From positions 1 to 64,000 of the forward strand of contig CAZUJU010000001.1 of assembly GCA_964620675.1 (NCBI GenBank): a stretch of DNA of 64,000 nucleotides. Direction: 5' to 3'. This DNA is from CAYSFW01 sp964620675 (GTDB lineage: Bacteria; Pseudomonadota; Gammaproteobacteria; UWMA-0217). The notes beneath the pieces are model-generated. The model did not search any database. It saw only the letters and a list, made by a program, of their open reading frames with translations, and had not been told where the DNA came from. A program made the position numbers and the translations under genes. This document shows positions 1-8,290 of the stretch, in pieces. Positions within the stretch are counted from its first letter, which is position 1. Each line of letters begins with the position of its first letter.

Positions 1-71
1 CGCCGGTGCGGTTTCTGCACGCGCTCGCGCGGGAGTGCCGGTTCAAACGGACCGAAGCGGACGTCGCCTGA
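1..71 (+). CDS. C-terminal tail of an unidentified gene (partial)
   Basis: An open frame enters from the left edge in phase with base 3 and ends at a TGA at 69-71. It encodes about 22 residues ending in RTEADVA. The composition (Arg, Ala, Leu) is compatible with a real protein C-terminus, and the gene would run in the same direction as the two glycosyltransferases that follow. Too little is present to assign a family. It could be a chance open stretch. Confidence 0.35.
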   Translation, partial: PVRFLHALARECRFKRTEADVA

Positions 72-158
72 CCGAGTGGCGCCGCGCGAACCGCGTCGGA
101 AGGCGGTTCGTTCGGCGCCGGTTGAGCCTACGCCAATGATCTGTGCTAAGACTGGCTG

Positions 159-1058
159 ATGCCAAAGCGTAGCTCTGTTGTTGTCAGCATCGTGATCGCC
201 GCTCGCAACGAGGGGGCGAATCTTGCGGATATGGTGGAGTGTCTGTGGCTGAACAGTGGGCCGGCATTGCGCGAGGTGGTGGTGGTGGACGATGGTTCGG
301 AGGATGGGAGCGGTGCGGCAGTGGCGCGGCGGTTTGCGGGGGACGACCGGACGCGGGTGTTGCGTTGCGAGGGCGTGGGGGTGGCGGCGGCGCGCAATCG
401 CGGGGCGGCAGCGGCACGGGGCGAGGTGTTGGTGTTTCTCGATGGACATTGCTGGTGTCCGCCCGGCTGGCTGGCTGCATTGGTGACGGCGTTGGGGGCG
501 CCTGGGGTGGGTCTGGTGGGGCCTGCGTTTGTGGATCTGGAGACGGAGACTGGAGCGGCCGGTTATGGAGCGACGTGGCCGGCGGCGGATTTGCGTATGG
601 CATGGTTGCCGCGGATGGGCGATGCGCCTTATGCGGTGCCGCTGCTGCCGGGCGGCTGCGATGTGCTCAAGCGCAGTGTGTTCCGCGATGTGGGGGGTTA
701 CGACGAGGGGATGGGCTGCTGGGGTTCGGAGGGGGAGGAGTTGAGCTTGCGGGTTTGGCTGGCGGGGTATGAGGTGCGGGTGGTGCCGGGCTGTGAGGTG
801 AGGCATTTGTTCCGGGCGCGCCACCCCTACGCGGTGGATGGGGTTGAGGTGCTGCACAACCGCTTGCGCGTGGCCACGGTGCATTTTTCACCGCCGCGGC
901 TGGCGCGGGTATTTGAGCGCGTGGCGCAGGAACCGGGCTTTGGTGCGGCGGCGACCTTGCTGATGTGCAGTGATGCGCAAACGCGGCGGGCATTTTGGAA
1001 AATTCGTCATAGTATGGATGACGACGCCTGGTGCGCCCGATTTGCGATCGAAGTTTAA
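159..1058 (+). CDS. Family 2 glycosyltransferase (GT-A fold), polypeptide-GalNAc-transferase-like
   Basis: This 299-residue protein has no signal peptide and is predicted to transfer a sugar from a nucleotide-sugar donor; the acceptor is unknown. The GT2 N-terminal half shows the first strand SIVIAARNEG (about residues 10-19), VDDGSEDGS (43-51) and the DxH-type metal motif LDGH (94-97). The C-terminal half carries GGCDVLKRSVF (165-175) and WGSEGEELSLRVW (188-200) followed by RHLFR. These resemble the W-x-E-x-E-L-S-x-R-x-W and V-x-H-x-F-R signatures of ppGalNAc-transferases. A GT14-like gene follows 51 bases downstream, suggesting a surface glycan locus that continues to the left of the window. 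The coding strand is strikingly rich in G over C compared with genes further right. Confidence 0.85.
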   Translation: MPKRSSVVVSIVIAARNEGANLADMVECLWLNSGPALREVVVVDDGSEDGSGAAVARRFAGDDRTRVLRCEGVGVAAARNRGAAAARGEVLVFLDGHCWCPPGWLAALVTALGAPGVGLVGPAFVDLETETGAAGYGATWPAADLRMAWLPRMGDAPYAVPLLPGGCDVLKRSVFRDVGGYDEGMGCWGSEGEELSLRVWLAGYEVRVVPGCEVRHLFRARHPYAVDGVEVLHNRLRVATVHFSPPRLARVFERVAQEPGFGAAATLLMCSDAQTRRAFWKIRHSMDDDAWCARFAIEV

Positions 1059-1109
1059 GACCTTGCGCCGATTGCGGTTGAATCAGCGCGTGCGATAATC
1101 GGCGCCACT

Positions 1110-1982
1110 ATGAAACTACTTTATTTTATCGGGGCCTACGCGGGCACTGAGATAATAAGTCGCCAAATCGAGCGGTTAGGGGTTAACGGCGCACAGTTTG
1201 TCATCCATGTCGATGCCCGTCGCGACGGTGTTCTGAACGAGTTGCAGGCACGTTACGGCGAGGATTCACGAGTTCACTTCCTGCCGCGGCGGCGCAAGAT
1301 TTATTGGGGGCAACCCGGGTACCTGTTTTCGATTCTGGATTCGATCCACTATGCGGTAGCGCAGGGTTTGGCGTTCGATGTCGCAACGCTGTTGTCGGAT
1401 TCGTGTTATCCGCTGCGGCCTGTAGCCGAGATCGAGGCGTGGTTTCGCGATCACCCAGGGAAGAATTTCATTGATGTTGCTCACCGCGACAAGGACCCAC
1501 ACGTTTGGGCCGAGTGGGGACCCCCTTCGAGCATGCGCACGCGCATGGAGCAGTGGCACTTGATGTTCCACACCCGGATCGTCGCCCGCATTCGGATACC
1601 CGGGCGCAAACTGCCGCTCAACCACGAGCCTTACGTTGGATGGCTGTGGTGGAGCCTGACACGCGAGGCGGTGCATTACATCGACCAGTTTTTCGCCGAA
1701 AACCCAGCCTATATTGCCTTCCTCAAGCGTAGTTACAGTCCGGACGAATATATTTTTCAGACTCTGCTGATGAATTCGCCGCTGCGCGATACGGTGGTAA
1801 ACGACAACCTGCGCTACCTGCATCCGCCAACCGAGGAAATTCCGTTTACGAACTTTATTCGGGAGATTACGGTGGCAGACCTCGATGCGGTGCTCGGGTC
1901 CTCGGCCTTGATCGCGCGCAAGGTCAAAACCCTTGCGCTCGCGGAGACGATCGACCAGCGCGCTGGCGTGGCGCCGCTCTGA
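1110..1982 (+). CDS. GT14-family (core-2/I-branching type) beta-1,6-N-acetylglucosaminyltransferase-like protein
   Basis: The protein has 290 residues and starts directly with MKLLYFIGAYAG, without a membrane anchor, so it is probably cytoplasmic. Family traits visible are HVDAR (about 34-38), the RRRKIYWGQPG block (about 60-70), LLSDSCYPLRP (about 95-105), and later a PDEYIFQTLL segment carrying the acidic residues expected near the active site. Bacterial members usually act in capsule, LPS or exopolysaccharide synthesis; the acceptor here is unknown. It follows the GT2 gene in the same direction and probably shares its transcript. The product name is family-level only. Confidence 0.8.
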   Translation: MKLLYFIGAYAGTEIISRQIERLGVNGAQFVIHVDARRDGVLNELQARYGEDSRVHFLPRRRKIYWGQPGYLFSILDSIHYAVAQGLAFDVATLLSDSCYPLRPVAEIEAWFRDHPGKNFIDVAHRDKDPHVWAEWGPPSSMRTRMEQWHLMFHTRIVARIRIPGRKLPLNHEPYVGWLWWSLTREAVHYIDQFFAENPAYIAFLKRSYSPDEYIFQTLLMNSPLRDTVVNDNLRYLHPPTEEIPFTNFIREITVADLDAVLGSSALIARKVKTLALAETIDQRAGVAPL

Positions 1983-2069
1983 GTCGGCCCTGCGCAGTAC
2001 GTGACGTGGAAAGCAGCGCAAGTCGATGCGCTGATTGATCACGCCGCGACTGGGTGAGGCGCCGGCTGG

Positions 2070-3107
2070 TCAGGCGGATGACGCGCGGCGCAGGGTGGCG
2101 GGGCGATTGCGAGCAAGCAGTTGTTCGGCCATGAGCAATCCGCTCAGGTAGGCGCCTTCGACGGTGCCGTTCATGCACCAATCCCCACAGAGTCCGATCC
2201 CACGCTCGTCGTCGTACAGGCATCCGTCACCCGGCGGGAGTTGCGTGGTGGGTACCAGCCAGGTGCGCGCGTAAGCGGCGCTCGGGCGGGTGCGCAATTT
2301 AAGGCTGCGCAAGAATTCGGACCCCAGCGCGGTGGCGGCCTCACGCTGGGTCAACTCGGCGTTGCCGGCGCTCCAATCGCGCCGGGCATGCAAGACCCAG
2401 GTTTCGGCACGCGGCCGATCAGGCAGGGTGCGCAGTTTAAGCGCGCGTTCGAGGCACTGCGATTGCGGAAACTGGATCTCACCGTAAGCGACCGGAAGAT
2501 CGCGTTCAAACCACAGCGTGGCGACCCATAGCGGCGCTTCTGGGATCGATGCGGCCACGGTGAGTAGGTGGGTGTCGAGCCCGGCGAGCAGGCGCGCGGC
2601 GGCGCCGGGCGGGGTGGCCAGAATCACTTGGTCATATTCGCCGAGGATGCGGCCTTGGGCGTTGCCCAGGCGGTAACTCGATCGGCCGGGCTCGATCACG
2701 GCAACATCGGCATTGAGCCGCAGTTTCAGCGGGTCAGCCAGGCGCTGGGCGAGGTAGCCAGAATCGGACAGGGCGACGTAACGTTGCGCGCCTTCATCGA
2801 GGGTAACGAGGTGATGGTCGAGCACTTGCCCGCGCCAACCGCACACCGGCTCCACCCAGCCGTCGCTTCGCCAGGCGCGTACCAGTTCGCGAAACAGCGG
2901 ATCGGTAACGCTGAAGGGTAGACAGGCGTCATCGTGGCGCTCGCTATTGATCAGACTCCCGCTCATGCGCCCGCCGGGACATGAGCGCCCCTCAAATACC
3001 ACGATCTCGGGAATCTCGAGCGTGAGTGCGGCGGCGCAACCGAGCCCGGCCATGCCGGCACCGATGATGGCGACTGAGTTCATGGGGCGGGGACGATCGT
3101 TAAACAT
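2070..3107 (-). CDS. NAD(P)/FAD-dependent oxidoreductase, renalase-like
   Basis: Predicted flavoprotein amine-oxidase-fold enzyme of 345 residues. The N-terminus carries the Rossmann dinucleotide motif GAGMAGLGCA followed by an acidic strand end (VVFEGRSCPGGRMSG). The C-terminus has the FAD-contacting GLCGDWCMNGTVEGAYLSG, typical of the renalase-like group (COG3380). I chose the ATG at 3105-3107 because GAGGG lies about 4-8 bases upstream; the ATG at 3081-3083 is an alternative closer to the Rossmann strand, and one at 3141-3143 is longer but unsupported. The substrate is unknown. The gene is convergent with the GT14-like gene across about 87 bases in which I see nothing distinct. Confidence 0.8.
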   Translation of the reverse strand: MFNDRPRPMNSVAIIGAGMAGLGCAAALTLEIPEIVVFEGRSCPGGRMSGSLINSERHDDACLPFSVTDPLFRELVRAWRSDGWVEPVCGWRGQVLDHHLVTLDEGAQRYVALSDSGYLAQRLADPLKLRLNADVAVIEPGRSSYRLGNAQGRILGEYDQVILATPPGAAARLLAGLDTHLLTVAASIPEAPLWVATLWFERDLPVAYGEIQFPQSQCLERALKLRTLPDRPRAETWVLHARRDWSAGNAELTQREAATALGSEFLRSLKLRTRPSAAYARTWLVPTTQLPPGDGCLYDDERGIGLCGDWCMNGTVEGAYLSGLLMAEQLLARNRPATLRRASSA

Positions 3108-3251
3108 GAAACCCTCGGCTGGCGCTTTGAATGCGAACGACAAGGTGCCTCAGATTACGGATGAGTGACAGTCGGAGACGACCGTGAAGCGATCGGCGTC
3201 ACAATTCGGCACGTGGCGCGTTCGGTCAGCGGGCGCTTGCCGCAGGTGACG

Positions 3252-3938
3252 TCAGTCGGGTAGGCCAGGCGGGGTTTCGACACCGAGCCGCTCGCGCAAG
3301 CTGGCAAAGCGCTCAGCAACGGCATAATGCAAGATCTCGCGTTTTTGGGTGTCGAGCACCACTGCGAGTCCCTTGGTGGGGTAAAGCCAGAGGGTGCGTT
3401 CCGCATCGAGGCGGTGGCTTTCGGTGGGTTCGCCGAACCGCTCGCGTACGATCTCGGGTTCGTACTGGGCCTGCGGAATGTAGGTGATTTCGACGACCTT
3501 CAGGGCCTCGAGGCCCGGCCGATCCTGCTCGGTGATGCCGTATTTGCGCGCGCCACTGGCTTGCGGTTTGGGATTGAGCCCGCTGGTGGCCAGGCTCGCG
3601 AGTTGCTCGGGCGTCGCGGCGAGGTGGAGGATGACGTTAGCGTTAAACACGCCGAGGCGGATCTTCTCGAAGTAGGCCTCGATCTGACGCGTGCCGTCGC
3701 GGGCCTCGAACAGCCCGAGTTCGGGTTCCGCCTGCCACAGGACGGCGGCCTCCCCGAGTGTGGATTGGCCCAGGGTCACGCCAAAAACACTCACTTCGCC
3801 GCCGGGGCCGCGTTCGATCTGCCACGGCAGATGTGTAACCTGACGTACGCCGCCGACCTGACGGCTGACGTAGCCGTAATACCAAACGGCCGAGATCAGC
3901 ACGAGGGCGGTAAGGCCCCACCATAGCAGTCGCTTCAT
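3252..3938 (-). CDS. Membrane-anchored protein of unknown function
   Basis: I do not recognise a named domain in these 228 residues. The N-terminus MKRLLWWGLTALVLISAVWYYG is one transmembrane helix or uncleaved signal; the rest looks periplasmic, alpha/beta and charged, with no cysteine pair or lipobox. It lies 11 bases downstream of the FHA-cyclase gene in the same direction, so the two are probably co-transcribed and possibly functionally linked. The stretch 3108-3251, towards the oxidoreductase gene, contains no other gene I can support. Confidence 0.7.
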   Translation of the reverse strand: MKRLLWWGLTALVLISAVWYYGYVSRQVGGVRQVTHLPWQIERGPGGEVSVFGVTLGQSTLGEAAVLWQAEPELGLFEARDGTRQIEAYFEKIRLGVFNANVILHLAATPEQLASLATSGLNPKPQASGARKYGITEQDRPGLEALKVVEITYIPQAQYEPEIVRERFGEPTESHRLDAERTLWLYPTKGLAVVLDTQKREILHYAVAERFASLRERLGVETPPGLPD

Positions 3939-3949
3939 GAGGGTCGAGG

Positions 3950-4843
3950 CTAGATTAAGCGGTAGAAGATGTTCAGCGCGGGACGGTCGTCGACGAGTTT
4001 GCCGAGGCTGATCTCGCCCTCGCCGGTCAGCGGTACTTCCTCACGCCGGATGAAAAATGATTGCCCGCCGCGGGGCTGGACGTAGGTGCCGTTGGTGCTC
4101 TGGTCGCGCAGGATGAACTTGTTACGCCGGTATTCGATGACCGCGTGCTGGCGCGAGACCATGGTGCCGTTGACGGTGAGGTTGGAGTCGAGTTCGCGGC
4201 CCATGACGAAGGTGGGCGATTCCGGCAGGAGTTTGAACTCGAGGCCGCAATTGCGCAGCGTGAGCACCGACCCGAACCGGGTGCCGACGCCGAGATTGAT
4301 CACGCCGGTCACATCGCCGGTGCCCTTCCACAGCACCTCGTAGATCTCTAGCGGTTGGATGCGCCCCTTGACCTGGACGTTGTCATACGGCCGCATCGCA
4401 ATTTCGAAGTTGTCCGGCAGGCGGCTTACGGAGTCGCGGGTGGTGAGGATCTGCCCGGCCCGCGCGGCGGAGGTCACCCGCGCGGCGACATTGACGGTGT
4501 CGCCGAATACGTCGCCCTCGGTGATCAGTCCGAGGCCGGAGTGGATGCCGATGTGCATCGCGACGTTGATGTCCTCGAATGCCATCTCCTCGTTGAGCGC
4601 CTCTTGCACCGAACTGGCGGAATAAATCGCCTGCTCGGCGCGATCGAACATACAGAGAATGTCATCGCCGGCGGTTTTGATGACGCGCCCCTTGTTGCGC
4701 TCTACCAGATCACTCACGAGCCCGAGACACTGGGTGATCGTGAACTGCGCCTCAATGTCACCCAATTGCTCGTAGAGCCCCGTGCTGTCGACCACGTCAG
4801 CGAACATCACGGTGAACTCTTCACGCTGGGCCATTTGTTTCAT
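3950..4843 (-). CDS. Adenylate/guanylate cyclase with C-terminal FHA domain
   Basis: A 297-residue soluble protein with a class III cyclase domain (about residues 8-175) followed by an FHA phosphothreonine-binding domain (about 200-285). The cyclase has the metal-binding FADVVDSTG start, the KTAGDDILCMF segment carrying the second Asp, and the FGDTVNVAARV transition-state region. The FHA domain shows GRELDSN, VSRQHA and STNGTYV. It probably makes cAMP (or cGMP) in response to phosphoprotein binding; substrate choice cannot be read with confidence. The start at 4843 has an AGGCGAG Shine-Dalgarno. The membrane-anchored unknown gene lies immediately downstream. cAMP signalling also feeds the Pil-Chp pathway in pseudomonads, but a link here is only inference. 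Confidence 0.88.
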   Translation of the reverse strand: MKQMAQREEFTVMFADVVDSTGLYEQLGDIEAQFTITQCLGLVSDLVERNKGRVIKTAGDDILCMFDRAEQAIYSASSVQEALNEEMAFEDINVAMHIGIHSGLGLITEGDVFGDTVNVAARVTSAARAGQILTTRDSVSRLPDNFEIAMRPYDNVQVKGRIQPLEIYEVLWKGTGDVTGVINLGVGTRFGSVLTLRNCGLEFKLLPESPTFVMGRELDSNLTVNGTMVSRQHAVIEYRRNKFILRDQSTNGTYVQPRGGQSFFIRREEVPLTGEGEISLGKLVDDRPALNIFYRLI

Positions 4844-4956
4844 CTCGCCTCACGCCAATGCCTACACCAAGAAAAAAGGAACCGGCATTGGCCGGTATCG
4901 CGTGGGTTAGTTGCGCCTTTGCACACCCAAGCCCTGCTCATTTTCGAAATATATCA

Positions 4957-4999
4957 CAAAACTTGGGGCACCCCGGCGCGGCGACGCCTGGGGTGCCCC
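4957..4999 (-). terminator. Rho-independent terminator of htpG
   Basis: A GGGGCACCCC...GGGGTGCCCC inverted repeat at 4965-4999, extended by GGCG/CGCC with one bulge, lies just past the htpG stop. On the minus strand the stem is followed by AAGTTTTGTG, a T-rich tail. Confidence 0.7.
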
Positions 5000-5009
5000 G
5001 CGCGGTGGC

Positions 5010-6905
5010 TCAAGCCGCCTCGGAGAGGGTGAGGATGATGTCGTTCATCCGGCTGACGAATCCGGCCGGGTCTTCAAGCTGCCCGCCTTCGGCAAGGATT
5101 GCTTGGTCGAGCAGGAGCCCGGCCCATTCGTTCAGGCGTTGCTCGCTTTGCTCGTGCAACAGCTTGCGCAGGATCGGGTGCGCCAGATTCACCTCCAGGA
5201 TCGGCTTGCTGCTCGGCAATGCCTGGCCGGCCTGCTTCATCAGGTGCTGCATGTACAGCGCCATGTCGTGTTCGTGCATCACGATGCAGGACGGCGAGTC
5301 GGTGAGGCGTTCGGAGCGTTGCACCTTTTCGACCCGTTCGCCCAGCGTGGTTTGGAGTCGTTCGAGCAGCGATTTGTCCTTGTCGTCGAGTTCCGGCACG
5401 GCTTCAGCCTCGCCCTTGATCTCACCGAGGTCGAGGTCGCCCTTAGCCACCGACTGGAACGATTTGCCGTCGAATTCGTGTACGTAGCTCATCAGCCACT
5501 CGTCGACCCGGTCGTGCATCAGCAGCACCTCGATCCCCTGCTTGCGGAAGATCTCCAGGTGCGGGCTGCGCTTGGCCGCGGTGAAGCTGTCGGCGGTGAT
5601 GTAGTAGATCTTTTTTTGGCCCTCTTTCATCCGCCCGACATAATCTTCAAGAGAGATGGATTGTGCGTCGGTATCGGTATGGGTCGAGGCGAAGCGCAGG
5701 AGCTTGAGCACCTGTTCGCGATTAGCGAAGTCCTCCGCCGCGCCTTCCTTCATCACCCGCCCGAATTGCTCCCAGAACTTGTCGTACTGCTCCGGTTCGT
5801 TCTTGGCCATGCCTTCCAGCAACGCCAACACCTTCTTGACCGAGCCGGAGCGGATCGAGTCGATCTGGCGGTTGTGCTGGAGAATCTCGCGCGAGACGTT
5901 GAGCGGCAGGTCGCTGGAGTCGATCACCCCGCGCACGAAACGCAGGTAGCGCGGCATCAAGGTCTTGGCGTCGTCCATGATGAACACGCGTTGGACGTAC
6001 AATTTCACGCCATGGACTTGGTCCCGCTCCCAGAGGTCGAATGGCGCGCGCGCCGGGATGTAGAGTAACGAGATGTATTCCTGCTTGCCCTCGACCCGGT
6101 TGTGGGTCCACGCCAGCGGCTCCTCGAAGTCGTGCGCAACGTGCTTGTAGAACTCTTTGTACTCGTCGTCGGTCACCTCGCTCTTGGCGCGGGTCCACAG
6201 GGCGGAAGCGCGGTTGACGATTTCCCACTCGTCAGTGGGTTTGCCGTTTTCGTCGTCCTTGCGCATCCGAATCGGCAGCGGAACATGGTCCGAGTATTTG
6301 CTGATGATGCTTTTCAGGCGCCAGCCATTCAGCAGATCGTCCCGCTCTTCCTCGCGCAGATGCAGAATGACTTCGGTGCCGTGACGGGGGCGCTCGACGC
6401 TCTCGATGCTGAAGCCGTTTTCACCCGTGGAGGCCCAGTGCACCCCCTGTTCGGTCGGCAATCCGGCGCGGCGGGTGTAGAGCTCCACGCGCTCGGACAC
6501 GATAAAGGCCGAATAAAATCCGACCCCAAATTGACCGATCAGGTGCGCCTGGTCGGATTGCTCCTTGTTCATCGCCTTGAGGAACTCGGCCGTGCCCGAC
6601 TTGGCGATGGTGCCGATGTGCTCTACCACCTCGTCGCGACTCATGCCGATGCCGTTGTCGCGGACGGTGATGGTCTTGGCGTCTTGGTCGAACTCGACAT
6701 CGACCTTAAGTTCGGGGTCGTCCTGGTACAGCGCGTTGTTGCCCAAAGCCTCGAAGCGCAACTTGTCGCACGCGTCCGAGGCGTTCGAGATCAACTCCCG
6801 CAAAAAGATCTCCTTGTTTGAATACAGCGAGTGGATCATCAGCTGCAGCAGCTGATTGACCTCGGTCTGGAAATTCAGATTTTCCTTGTTTGGCTCAACG
6901 CTCAT
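5010..6905 (-). CDS. htpG: Molecular chaperone HtpG (Hsp90)
   Basis: Cytosolic ATP-dependent chaperone of 631 residues, the usual bacterial HtpG length. The N-terminal GHKL ATPase domain has EIFLRELISNASDACDKLR (nucleotide Asn region), DNGIGM and GQFGVGFYSAF. The middle domain carries the conserved NVSREILQ catalytic-arginine segment, and the C-terminal dimerisation domain is complete. The ATG at 6903-6905 has GGAG upstream. A sigma-32-like promoter lies at 6940-6967 and a terminator at 4957-4999, so it is probably a monocistronic heat-shock gene. Confidence 0.98.
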   Translation of the reverse strand: MSVEPNKENLNFQTEVNQLLQLMIHSLYSNKEIFLRELISNASDACDKLRFEALGNNALYQDDPELKVDVEFDQDAKTITVRDNGIGMSRDEVVEHIGTIAKSGTAEFLKAMNKEQSDQAHLIGQFGVGFYSAFIVSERVELYTRRAGLPTEQGVHWASTGENGFSIESVERPRHGTEVILHLREEERDDLLNGWRLKSIISKYSDHVPLPIRMRKDDENGKPTDEWEIVNRASALWTRAKSEVTDDEYKEFYKHVAHDFEEPLAWTHNRVEGKQEYISLLYIPARAPFDLWERDQVHGVKLYVQRVFIMDDAKTLMPRYLRFVRGVIDSSDLPLNVSREILQHNRQIDSIRSGSVKKVLALLEGMAKNEPEQYDKFWEQFGRVMKEGAAEDFANREQVLKLLRFASTHTDTDAQSISLEDYVGRMKEGQKKIYYITADSFTAAKRSPHLEIFRKQGIEVLLMHDRVDEWLMSYVHEFDGKSFQSVAKGDLDLGEIKGEAEAVPELDDKDKSLLERLQTTLGERVEKVQRSERLTDSPSCIVMHEHDMALYMQHLMKQAGQALPSSKPILEVNLAHPILRKLLHEQSEQRLNEWAGLLLDQAILAEGGQLEDPAGFVSRMNDIILTLSEAA

Positions 6906-6939
6906 GGTCTCCGGCTCCGATATTTTTCAACCCGATAGA

Positions 6940-6967
6940 AGCTGGGGTTGCCACCGCCAGTTTCAAC
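6940..6967 (-). promoter_or_regulatory. Sigma-32 (RpoH)-type heat-shock promoter for htpG
   Basis: Read on the minus strand, GTTGAAA (6961-6967) is followed after 13 bases by CCCCAGCT (6940-6947). This closely matches the RpoH consensus CTTGAAA-N11-16-CCCCATnT. It places transcription start about 25-30 bases upstream of the htpG ATG. Confidence 0.65.
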
Positions 6968-7043
6968 CCCCGGCGAGGGTTTTCTTTTGGAGCCGCGCCA
7001 CGCGAAGGCTTCCTGACGCCGCGCATTCAGGTCGCTGGCCGAA

Positions 7044-7583
7044 TCACGTTTCGGGCATCAGTGTCGGCATTTGCGCCGTCGCCGCATGCTCTCGTAGCGC
7101 GCGGGCCGCGACCGGTGCTTGATAAAGGCCAGCTTCGTGCGTAAGCAACCAGGTCTTGATCCGACCCCAGCCGCCGCGCGCATCGCCGGCGTAACCGCCC
7201 TGCCCGGAGACCGCGACGACGCGGTGACAAGGAACGAAGATCGGAATCGGGTTGGCGCGGCAAGCCCCGCCGATCGCGCGCGCGCCGGTGCCCATTTGCG
7301 CAGCGAGCGCGCCGTAAGTGATGGTGGTGCCTGCGGGCAGTTCGAGCAAGGCCTCCCATACCGCCTGCTGAAACGGCGTGCCGCGCAACGCGAGTTCGAC
7401 CACGAGATTTGCTCCGGGATCGCCCAAGTATCGTTGCAGCACGCTGGTAACCCGCTTGGTGAAGGAATCTAACGGCGGCTGCAATGTCGCCTGCTCTGAA
7501 AGAAAATCGATCTGGGTCAAGACCCCATGATCGGTGCGAATCCCAATCACGCCGAACGGCGCTTTGATGATGGCCGAGTACAC
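7044..7583 (-). CDS. ogt: Methylated-DNA--protein-cysteine S-methyltransferase
   Basis: Suicidal DNA repair enzyme that moves the O6-alkyl group of guanine to its own cysteine. The 179-residue protein has an N-terminal ribonuclease-like domain, then GTPFQQAVWEAL, ITYGALAAQMG, and the active-site PCHRV at 118-122 (acceptor Cys119). The GGYAG element and the C-terminal KTWLLTHE follow. There is no Ada regulatory domain, so this is the Ogt/AdaB type. It lies upstream of htpG on the same strand, but htpG has its own promoter between them. Confidence 0.93.
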   Translation of the reverse strand: MYSAIIKAPFGVIGIRTDHGVLTQIDFLSEQATLQPPLDSFTKRVTSVLQRYLGDPGANLVVELALRGTPFQQAVWEALLELPAGTTITYGALAAQMGTGARAIGGACRANPIPIFVPCHRVVAVSGQGGYAGDARGGWGRIKTWLLTHEAGLYQAPVAARALREHAATAQMPTLMPET

Positions 7584-7754
7584 GAGTTGAATGGCCCTCC
7601 GCTAAGATTCAGACACATTCAAGCATAGACGAAAAACCCTGCACCAGTGTGGCGCAATACGGTGCGCCGTGAGCGCGACCCCGCGAACTTCAGATTACCT
7701 GATACCTTCCTGCGTCTGGTGCCGATATTCGGACTTGGTGGTGGCATCATGCAT

Positions 7755-7787
7755 GTCGGTTGGGCTGACGAAGGAAGCCCAACCTAC
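7755..7787. repeat. REP-like intergenic palindrome
   Basis: GTCGGTTGGGCT (7755-7766) pairs with AGCCCAACCTAC (7776-7787) with a single mismatch and a 9-base loop. A (G)TAGGTTGGGT...ACCCAACCTAC palindrome is a common dispersed intergenic repeat type in many proteobacterial genomes. Only one copy occurs in this window, so membership of a family is inferred. Confidence 0.5.
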
Positions 7788-7880
7788 GAAATTGGTGCCA
7801 ATGCCAACGAGCGCGGGATCAGGAAGTCTGAAGCTAGTCAGAAATGGCCTGAACAAAGGCCCGGAGTAGGGGCGGAAAGT

Positions 7881-7919
7881 GCGGGACGGGCGCCTTGGAA
7901 GGATTGGCGCCCGGCCCGC
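7881..7919 (-). terminator. Candidate terminator hairpin downstream of rplS
   Basis: GCGGGACGGGCGCC (7881-7894) pairs with GGCGCCCGGCCCGC (7906-7919) with one mismatch, just past the rplS stop. On the minus strand it is followed only by ACTTTCC, so a U-tract is weak. It may be a terminator or an mRNA-stabilising hairpin. Confidence 0.4.
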
Positions 7920-7928
7920 TCGCGCGGG

Positions 7929-8279
7929 TTAGACCTTTTCGGTGATCCGCGCAGCTTTGCCGGTGAGGCCACGGAGGAAGTACAGCTTGGCGCGACGAAC
8001 GCGACCGCGCCGCTTGACCTTGACGCTGGCAACGGCCGGGCTGTGGGTCTGGAACACCCGCTCGACGCCTTCGCCGTGGGAGATCTTGCGCACGGTAAAC
8101 GCGGAGTTGAGACCGCGATCGCGCTTGGCGATCACGATGCCTTCATAGGCCTGCAGACGCTCGCGGTTGCCTTCCTTCACCTTGACTTCGACGACGACGG
8201 TATCGCCGGGTCCGAAGTCTGGGATATCGGAGCGAAGCTGCTCCGCTTCGAGTTGCTGAATGATGTTCATCGTTGCCAC
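7929..8279 (-). CDS. rplS: 50S ribosomal protein L19
   Basis: A 116-residue large-subunit protein located at the 30S-50S interface. It is full length for the family, with the conserved central FTVRKISHGEGVERVF block and the C-terminal LYFLRGLTGKAARI. It is the last gene of the rpsP-rimM-trmD-rplS operon and begins 11 bases after the trmD stop. Confidence 0.98.
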   Translation of the reverse strand: MATMNIIQQLEAEQLRSDIPDFGPGDTVVVEVKVKEGNRERLQAYEGIVIAKRDRGLNSAFTVRKISHGEGVERVFQTHSPAVASVKVKRRGRVRRAKLYFLRGLTGKAARITEKV

Positions 8280-8290
8280 CTGTTCTTAAA

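Larger units (their letters stand above)
7584..7928. other. Intergenic region, 345 bp, without a supported gene
   Basis: Between ogt and rplS. Short open frames here lack a ribosome site and recognisable sequence. It holds two structured elements listed separately: a 12-bp inverted repeat at 7755-7787 and a GC-rich hairpin at 7881-7919. The ogt promoter must also lie here. Confidence 0.6.

Noticed and set aside
4911..6068. Long open frame (about 385 codons) on the plus strand across htpG
   Set aside because: It is antisense to a complete, well-conserved htpG. GC-rich third positions create such frames, and it has no family motif or ribosome site.
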